Shown piece after piece: positions 1-5,731 of a stretch of 5,731 bases of DNA. Within the stretch, counting starts at the first letter, position 1; each line of letters opens with the position of its first letter. Origin of the DNA: Planctomycetia bacterium. Its GTDB lineage: Bacteria > Planctomycetota > Phycisphaerae > Phycisphaerales > SM1A02. The stretch covers positions 1 to 5,731 of the forward strand of contig SYPI01000164.1 of assembly GCA_005804005.1 (NCBI GenBank), read 5' to 3'. Below the pieces are notes generated by a model, which had not been told where the DNA came from, did no database searches, and worked only from the letters and a program-made list of their open reading frames with translations. The translations under genes were made by a program, and so were the position numbers.

Positions 1-1247
1 CCGTATGAGTAGCCGCCCTTCACTCCTCCGCCAGCCATCCACATCGTGAAGCCGCGATGATTGTGATCGCGCCCGTCGCCGTCCTGAGCGTATGGAGTGC
101 GGCCGAACTCACCCCCCCAGATAACCAGAGTGTCCTTGAGCATGCCGCGACGCTTGAGGTCGGTCAGCAACCCAGCGATGGGCCGGTCGATCTGACCGCA
201 CTGGCGCACCATGTCGTTGCGCAAATTGCGATGGGTGTCCCAGCCGCCGTGGCTGATCTCCACGAAGCGAACCCCCGCCTCGGCGAAGCGCCGTGCCAGC
301 AGGCACTGCCGACCGAAGGCATTGGTCTCCTGTTCCCCAATGCCGTACAGCGCCAGAGTCTCCGGCGTCTCGTTGGAGGTGTCCATCACATCGGGCACTT
401 CGGCCTGCATGCGGAACGCCAGTTCATAAGACTCGATCACACCCTCGATGGCATTGCTGCGCGCCTCGCGCCGCAGCTTCTCCTGATTCAGCTTCTGGAC
501 GAACTCCATCTGCTCGCGCTGGCCAGCATCGGTCCAGGTGGATCGGGCGATGTTGGGCATTGACTCTGAGCCACCACGGCCGCGTCGTCCCCCAGCGCCG
601 CCACCCGACAGATTCACCGCGCTGCCTTGATAGACCGCTGGCAGAAACGCCGCGCCATAGTTCTGCACGCCGCCGTTTCCACTGCCCGGGCTGAGAGTGA
701 CAAACCCCGGCAGGTTCTGGTTCACAGTGCCCAGCCCATACACCGTCCAAGCGCCCATGGATGGCCGCACGAACTGGAACGAGCCAGTGTGCATCTGAAT
801 TGTGGCTTGCGGATGCGCTGGAACATCGGTGTGCATACCGCGCAGCAGGCACATCTCGTCGGCGTGCGAGCCGATCGCTGGCAGCAGTTCGCTCACGTAC
901 AGGCCGCTCTTGCCCTGGCGGGTGAACTTCCACGGCGAACCCAGCAGCCGGGCCCGCCCGCGGCCACGCGCCTCGTAGGACTGGCCGTCCATCTGGTTGA
1001 GGGCTTCCTTGTAGTCAAAGGTGTCGACATGGCTCGGCCCGCCGGACATCGACAGAAAGATCACCCGCTTGGCACCGGGAGTGAAGTGTGGCGACTTGGC
1101 TGCCAGCGGGCCAGACGCGCCCCGCGCTGCCTTGGCCCCCTGCGCATCAGCCATGCCGCTGAAGGCCATGTATCCGAACCCGCAACTGATGGCCTGCAGC
1201 GCGGCACGGCGGGTGAAGACGAGGTGGCGATTGTTGCAGCAGTCCAT
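1..1247 (-). CDS. DUF1501 family protein, exported, 3' end off window
   Basis: The frame is open from the ATG at 1247 to the left edge (415 codons), so the C-terminus is missing. The match to DUF1501, a family in the alkaline phosphatase/sulfatase-like superfamily, rests on several visible motifs: SGGPSHVDTFD at residues 68-78, GGWDTH at 334-339, GGEFGRTP at 378-385, and GRDHNHRGF at 392-400. These Asp/His/Glu-rich motifs are where metal ligands would be expected by analogy with the superfamily; the true reaction is unknown. The N-terminus has a Tat-like signal (TRRAAL at 12-17, then a modest hydrophobic stretch ending near ADAQG at 33-37), so export is likely. Family members are usually about 430-490 aa, so only a short tail should be missing. 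The start lies 10 nt after the stop of the upstream cytochrome-like gene with only a weak GAGA-type ribosome site, which points to co-transcription and perhaps translational coupling. A Gly/Arg-rich insert occupies residues 214-228. Confidence 0.93.
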   Translation of the reverse strand, partial: MDCCNNRHLVFTRRAALQAISCGFGYMAFSGMADAQGAKAARGASGPLAAKSPHFTPGAKRVIFLSMSGGPSHVDTFDYKEALNQMDGQSYEARGRGRARLLGSPWKFTRQGKSGLYVSELLPAIGSHADEMCLLRGMHTDVPAHPQATIQMHTGSFQFVRPSMGAWTVYGLGTVNQNLPGFVTLSPGSGNGGVQNYGAAFLPAVYQGSAVNLSGGGAGGRRGRGGSESMPNIARSTWTDAGQREQMEFVQKLNQEKLRREARSNAIEGVIESYELAFRMQAEVPDVMDTSNETPETLALYGIGEQETNAFGRQCLLARRFAEAGVRFVEISHGGWDTHRNLRNDMVRQCGQIDRPIAGLLTDLKRRGMLKDTLVIWGGEFGRTPYAQDGDGRDHNHRGFTMWMAGGGVKGGYSY

Positions 1248-1257
1248 TGGTGGTCTC

Positions 1258-3810
<2,553 letters not shown>

Positions 3811-3942
3811 CCCATTGTCCGTTGTCCAAGCCAGTTGGACAGCACGGCAGTGCGAAAACTAGTGAAGAAGCCCATCCCTGCTTCCGCAGAGCCGGGCCCC
3901 CTCACTCCATTGCCGAATTCGCTGGCGCCCGGCACCCTCTCA
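3811..3942. other. 132-nt intergenic gap between PDZ gene and cytochrome-like gene
   Basis: No gene is seen here. On the minus strand the gap first offers a small hairpin at 3891-3876 (stem CTCTGC/GCAGGG with one G-T wobble, GGAA tetraloop) about 50 nt after the PDZ stop. It is followed at some distance by TTCTTCACTAGTTTT, which is a poor match to a factor-independent terminator. GCCGGGC at 3891-3897 and GCCCGGC at 3927-3933 can also pair across a 29-nt loop. Nearer the next gene is the inverted repeat at 3823-3841. I see no promoter with convincing -35 and -10 boxes, so it is open whether the PDZ gene is co-transcribed with the cytochrome operon. Confidence 0.5.
3823..3841 (-). promoter_or_regulatory. 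Inverted repeat just upstream of cytochrome-like gene start
   Basis: TGTCCAA (3823-3829) and TTGGACA (3835-3841) are perfect 7-bp arms around the 5-nt centre GCCAG. In the minus-strand transcript the hairpin would end 12 nt before the ATG at 3810, so it could be an operator, a 5' UTR hairpin close to the ribosome site, or chance. No regulator family can be assigned from the sequence. Confidence 0.3.
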
Positions 3943-4686
3943 CTAGGCAACCGGCCGGCAGACACAACCGTTGGTGCTCAGGTTGCCACCATTGTAGATG
4001 GCGAACTCGAGGCTCCGCTGGCAGTTGCCACGGCGCGCCACAAGGCGAATCTGATCACCAGCCAGGCATCCGCCGGCCAGTTGCGCGACGCGCGCGATGG
4101 TCGCTGGCTCTCCGTTGATGGCCAGAAGCACATCGCCGACCTCCAGCCCGGCCTTGCTGGCCGGTGAACCCGCCGTGATCGCCTTGACCACCACCGCATC
4201 CTGCGGAGCGATGCGCAGGTAGGAGGACAGATCACTCGATGGAGTGCCCAAAACCACGCCGATCCGGGCGATGGCCGCCAGACTGATCCAGGTGTTTGCC
4301 GGAGTCGGCGATCCAGCACCTGGCAGTTGCAGCCGGTCAATGACCTGCTGCTCCGTGTCCAGAACTGTGAGCACGCCATCTAGGCCGACGAAGCACTGGC
4401 CGTTGGCCAGCGGCATGCCGTTCAGAGTGACGGACGCGACGCAGCCGAGCGACCCAGCGACCTCAAGGTCGAGAATCTCGCGGCTGGGCGCCGCGGAAGT
4501 GCTGGCCGGGCAGTCGATCAAACGCTGCAATCGTTTGACGATCTTGTACTGGCCTTGGGCATCGACGGTGGTGCTGACGGCCAGCGCGGTGAGTGCGCTG
4601 TTGGCGCCACTGACCGGCGCGGCGGCGGACTCGCACACAGTATTGCGAGCGGCAAGCGATTCGAGGTTGGTGGTGTTGTTGAACAT
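3943..4686 (-). CDS. Cysteine-rich protein with one C-terminal PDZ domain
   Basis: This is a 247-aa protein. Residues about 140-230 form a PDZ domain: a carboxylate-binding-loop-like RIGVVLG (141-147), then VVVKAITAGSPASKAGLEVGDVLLAINGEPA split over 165-195 with the hallmark SPASKAGL and GDVLLAING, and closing strands QIRLVARRG and RSLEFAI. PDZ domains of this type bind peptide C-termini or extended peptides and usually accompany a protease or secretion domain; none is visible here. Residues 1-135 match no family I know. Eight cysteines lie at 18, 59, 82, 98, 207, 222, 241 and 243, and the protein ends in a CVC motif near the C-terminus. There is no clear signal peptide or membrane segment. 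The ATG at 4686 is preferred over the in-frame ATG at 4752 because GGAG sits 6 nt upstream and the extension would run through the leader repeats and palindrome. The role is unknown; a scaffold, chaperone-like or secreted disulphide-bonded protein are all possible. Confidence 0.8.
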   Translation of the reverse strand: MFNNTTNLESLAARNTVCESAAAPVSGANSALTALAVSTTVDAQGQYKIVKRLQRLIDCPASTSAAPSREILDLEVAGSLGCVASVTLNGMPLANGQCFVGLDGVLTVLDTEQQVIDRLQLPGAGSPTPANTWISLAAIARIGVVLGTPSSDLSSYLRIAPQDAVVVKAITAGSPASKAGLEVGDVLLAINGEPATIARVAQLAGGCLAGDQIRLVARRGNCQRSLEFAIYNGGNLSTNGCVCRPVA

Positions 4687-4692
4687 TTGAAT

Positions 4693-4696
4693 CTCC
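4693..4696 (-). promoter_or_regulatory. Shine-Dalgarno GGAG deciding the PDZ gene start
   Basis: On the minus strand, GGAG lies 6 nt before the ATG at 4686 (ACGGAGATTCAAATG). It is the clearest ribosome site in the window and supports the shorter start; the alternative ATG at 4752 has no such site. Confidence 0.7.
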
Positions 4697-4697
4697 G

Positions 4698-4725
4698 TTG
4701 AAGTTGGTTGAAGTTGAAGTTGGTT
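4698..4725. repeat. TTGAAG/TTGG short tandem repeat block in PDZ gene leader
   Basis: On the + strand TTGAAGTTGGTT occurs at 4698-4709 and again at 4714-4725, a perfect 12-nt direct repeat with a 16-nt period. TTGAAG itself occurs three times (4698, 4708, 4714). In the minus-strand transcript this reads as repeated CAACTTCAA elements, immediately 5' of the ribosome site. It may be slippage-derived or a binding site for a protein or an RNA. Confidence 0.75.
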
Positions 4726-4742
4726 CGATTCGGGTCGTATCC

Positions 4743-4758
4743 GTTCGCACATGCGAAC
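4743..4758. promoter_or_regulatory. 16-bp perfect palindrome, candidate operator for PDZ gene
   Basis: GTTCGCA (4743-4749) and TGCGAAC (4752-4758) are perfect inverted arms around a 2-bp centre CA. The site is 57-72 nt upstream of the PDZ start, a distance typical of a dimeric repressor or activator site. It differs from the LexA consensus sequences I know (GTTC-N7-GTTC, or GAAC-N4-GTTC in Gram-positives). No convincing -35/-10 pair can be fixed around it, so the link to transcription is an inference. Confidence 0.45.
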
Positions 4759-4878
4759 ATCCCGGCCACTACGGGGCCACCCACAGCCAGTTCACAACCG
4801 ACCAAGAGATTGTTGAATCGCCATCGGTGGCCATTGGTTGCGGCCCTGCCGCACTCGCTAAACCGCCTGGCACCGCAT

Positions 4879-4897
4879 CCCTGCCAGTGTGGCAGGG
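4879..4897 (-). terminator. Hairpin after DUF4340 gene, terminator-like without T-tract
   Basis: CCCTGCCA (4879-4886) and TGGCAGGG (4890-4897) form a perfect 8-bp GC-rich stem with a 3-nt loop, starting 7 nt past the stop codon at 4905. The position fits transcription termination or 3'-end protection. The sequence following on the minus strand (ATGCGGTGCC) has no T-run, so it is not a classical intrinsic terminator. A competing 6-bp stem, CTGGCA (4867-4872) with TGCCAG (4882-4887), shares bases with it. Confidence 0.5.
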
Positions 4898-4904
4898 TGG
4901 ACAC

Positions 4905-5731
4905 TCAGCCGGGCGGTGCCGGAATGATGGGCGCGTTGGCCGGGGGCAAGAGCGTGCCACCCGATGGCGAGAGTGAACTCGGTCCCGCTTCATCGCTGCG
5001 CAGCCGCTTGAGTTGCGCCGCCTTCCACTGCGAAAGTTGAAACTCCCAATCGGCCACCCGCGCGGCCAACTTGCCCCAGTCGGGCACCGACGGTTCGCCC
5101 GGCTCGCGGGCCGCCTCGGCCGGCTGGGCCGCGCCCTCAGCCGCCAGCGGCTGCGTTTGAATCGTCATCCAAACTTCTTCCCCTTCATCGTGCAGATTCA
5201 GACGAACGATGGCTCCGGGGGTAGTGAAGGTGATACAGCGCAGTGAATCGCAGCCCTCGGGGAGCGGCTGCGCCTTCCGCACCTGTTCGAACTCCAATCG
5301 TGAGAGCGTGCCCGGCAGAACAGCCTTGGCCTCCGCTACCTGCGCATCGCTCCAGGCGACCGCACCCTCCGTCGATGGCTCCCACGCGGCCAGACCAGCC
5401 GGAGCGGGCGACTCGGCTGAACCACTCTGGTGCTTGAGGCGCAGACCGTCGTACTCAATCTCGGTGACCTCTCCCTCGGGCAGTGTCAACAGGGTGCGGT
5501 CGAGGAATCCACCCCCATCAGCCTGCACCGAGACGGCTCCGCGCACGCGCCACGCCTGGCTCTCTGCCAGTCGTCGCACATACTGGCCCCGTGGCGCGCC
5601 GCGTTCCTTACCCAGAACCACTTCAACAATCGGCTGGTCGTCCTCGCCGAGAATGCGCAGCAGCCGCGCTTGATTCGAAGCGTCCGGCCACGCCAATTCC
5701 AGTTCACCAAGCCGCTCGGGCCGGGAAGTCA
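4905..5731 (-). CDS. DUF4340 domain protein, 5' end off window
   Basis: The frame is open from the right edge to the TGA at 4905, giving 274 visible residues, so the N-terminal part and the real start lie outside. A TTG at 5696 could serve formally as a start, but the frame and the family similarity continue upstream of it. The visible part resembles the C-terminal portion of DUF4340 proteins: VEVVLGKE (35-42), GQYVRRLAE (48-56), WRVRG (60-64), FLDRTLLTL (75-83) followed by V..IEYDG, and the closing amphipathic segment around ARVADWEFQLSQWKAAQLKRL (223-243, key residues W228, F230, W235). The last 25 residues are a Pro/Gly/Ser-rich tail. DUF4340 proteins are usually envelope-anchored and often encoded next to Gld-like ABC-2 transporter genes; those neighbours are not in this window, and the molecular function is unknown. 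I rate the family call likely but not certain. Confidence 0.72.
   Translation of the reverse strand, partial: TSRPERLGELELAWPDASNQARLLRILGEDDQPIVEVVLGKERGAPRGQYVRRLAESQAWRVRGAVSVQADGGGFLDRTLLTLPEGEVTEIEYDGLRLKHQSGSAESPAPAGLAAWEPSTEGAVAWSDAQVAEAKAVLPGTLSRLEFEQVRKAQPLPEGCDSLRCITFTTPGAIVRLNLHDEGEEVWMTIQTQPLAAEGAAQPAEAAREPGEPSVPDWGKLAARVADWEFQLSQWKAAQLKRLRSDEAGPSSLSPSGGTLLPPANAPIIPAPPG

Larger units (their letters stand above)
4687..4904. other. 218-nt intergenic region between DUF4340 gene and PDZ gene
   Basis: This stretch is non-coding as far as I can see. Going along the minus strand it holds a hairpin right after the DUF4340 stop, about 120 nt with no clear structure, the 16-bp palindrome, the TTGAAG/TTGG repeat block, and the GGAG ribosome site. 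A TTGTGA near 4800 could be a -35 box, but no good -10 follows it. The length and contents suggest the PDZ gene has its own promoter. Confidence 0.55.

Noticed and set aside
57..563. Open frame of 168 codons on the + strand near the left edge
   Set aside because: It is antisense to conserved DUF1501 motifs (GGWDTH, GGEFGRTP) and has no ribosome site or similarity that I can see.
1173..1187. Lipoprotein signal (Cys at residue 22) in the DUF1501 protein
   Set aside because: The residues before the Cys (A-I-S) do not form a good lipobox and too little hydrophobic sequence precedes it; the Tat-like reading fits better.
3876..3933. Intrinsic terminator for the PDZ gene
   Set aside because: The small GGAA-loop hairpin has no adjacent T-tract and the longer GCCGGGC/GCCCGGC pairing has a 29-nt loop, so I note them only as possible structure in the gap.
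4687..4752. N-terminal extension of the PDZ protein to the ATG at 4752
   Set aside because: That ATG lies inside the 16-bp palindrome, has no Shine-Dalgarno sequence, and the added residues are just the translated leader repeats; the ATG at 4686 has GGAG at the right distance.
4743..4758. LexA (SOS) box
   Set aside because: The arms read GTTC-N8-GAAC, which is neither the GTTC-N7-GTTC form nor the GAAC-N4-GTTC form.

Overview
The window is GC-rich (roughly 60% by eye), and all of its supported genes lie on the minus strand. It looks like chromosomal DNA of a planctomycete or a relative in the PVC group. The main reason is the tightly coupled pair of a PSCyt1-PSCyt2(DUF1549)-PSD1(DUF1553) cytochrome-like protein followed by a DUF1501 protein. 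That pair is greatly expanded in Planctomycetota and also occurs in Verrucomicrobiota, Lentisphaerota and some Acidobacteriota, so the phylum is an inference. I saw no rRNA, tRNA, mobile element or CRISPR array.

In the direction of transcription (right to left), the layout has four genes. (1) 5731-4905 is the C-terminal part of a DUF4340-type protein whose start lies beyond the right edge; a perfect 8-bp hairpin follows its stop codon. (2) A 218-nt non-coding stretch holds a 16-bp perfect palindrome, a TTGAAG/TTGG repeat block and a good Shine-Dalgarno sequence. It leads into a 247-aa protein with one C-terminal PDZ domain and eight cysteines (4686-3943). (3) A 132-nt gap with two small hairpins precedes the 850-aa PSCyt1/DUF1549/DUF1553 protein (3810-1258), which has a signal peptide and two CxxCH motifs. 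(4) Ten nucleotides after its stop starts the DUF1501 protein (1247-1), which has a Tat-like N-terminus and runs off the left edge after 415 codons.

Genes 3 and 4 almost certainly form one operon and are predicted to act outside the cytoplasmic membrane. Their biochemical role is still not established for the family; suggestions centre on redox or hydrolytic steps in complex carbohydrate use. The PDZ gene and the DUF4340 gene look like separate transcription units, judged by spacing and by the hairpin, and nothing in the sequence links them functionally to the cytochrome pair. The least explained part is the small cysteine-rich PDZ protein and its repeat- and palindrome-bearing leader. I do not see convincing evidence of a wholly new multi-gene system here.
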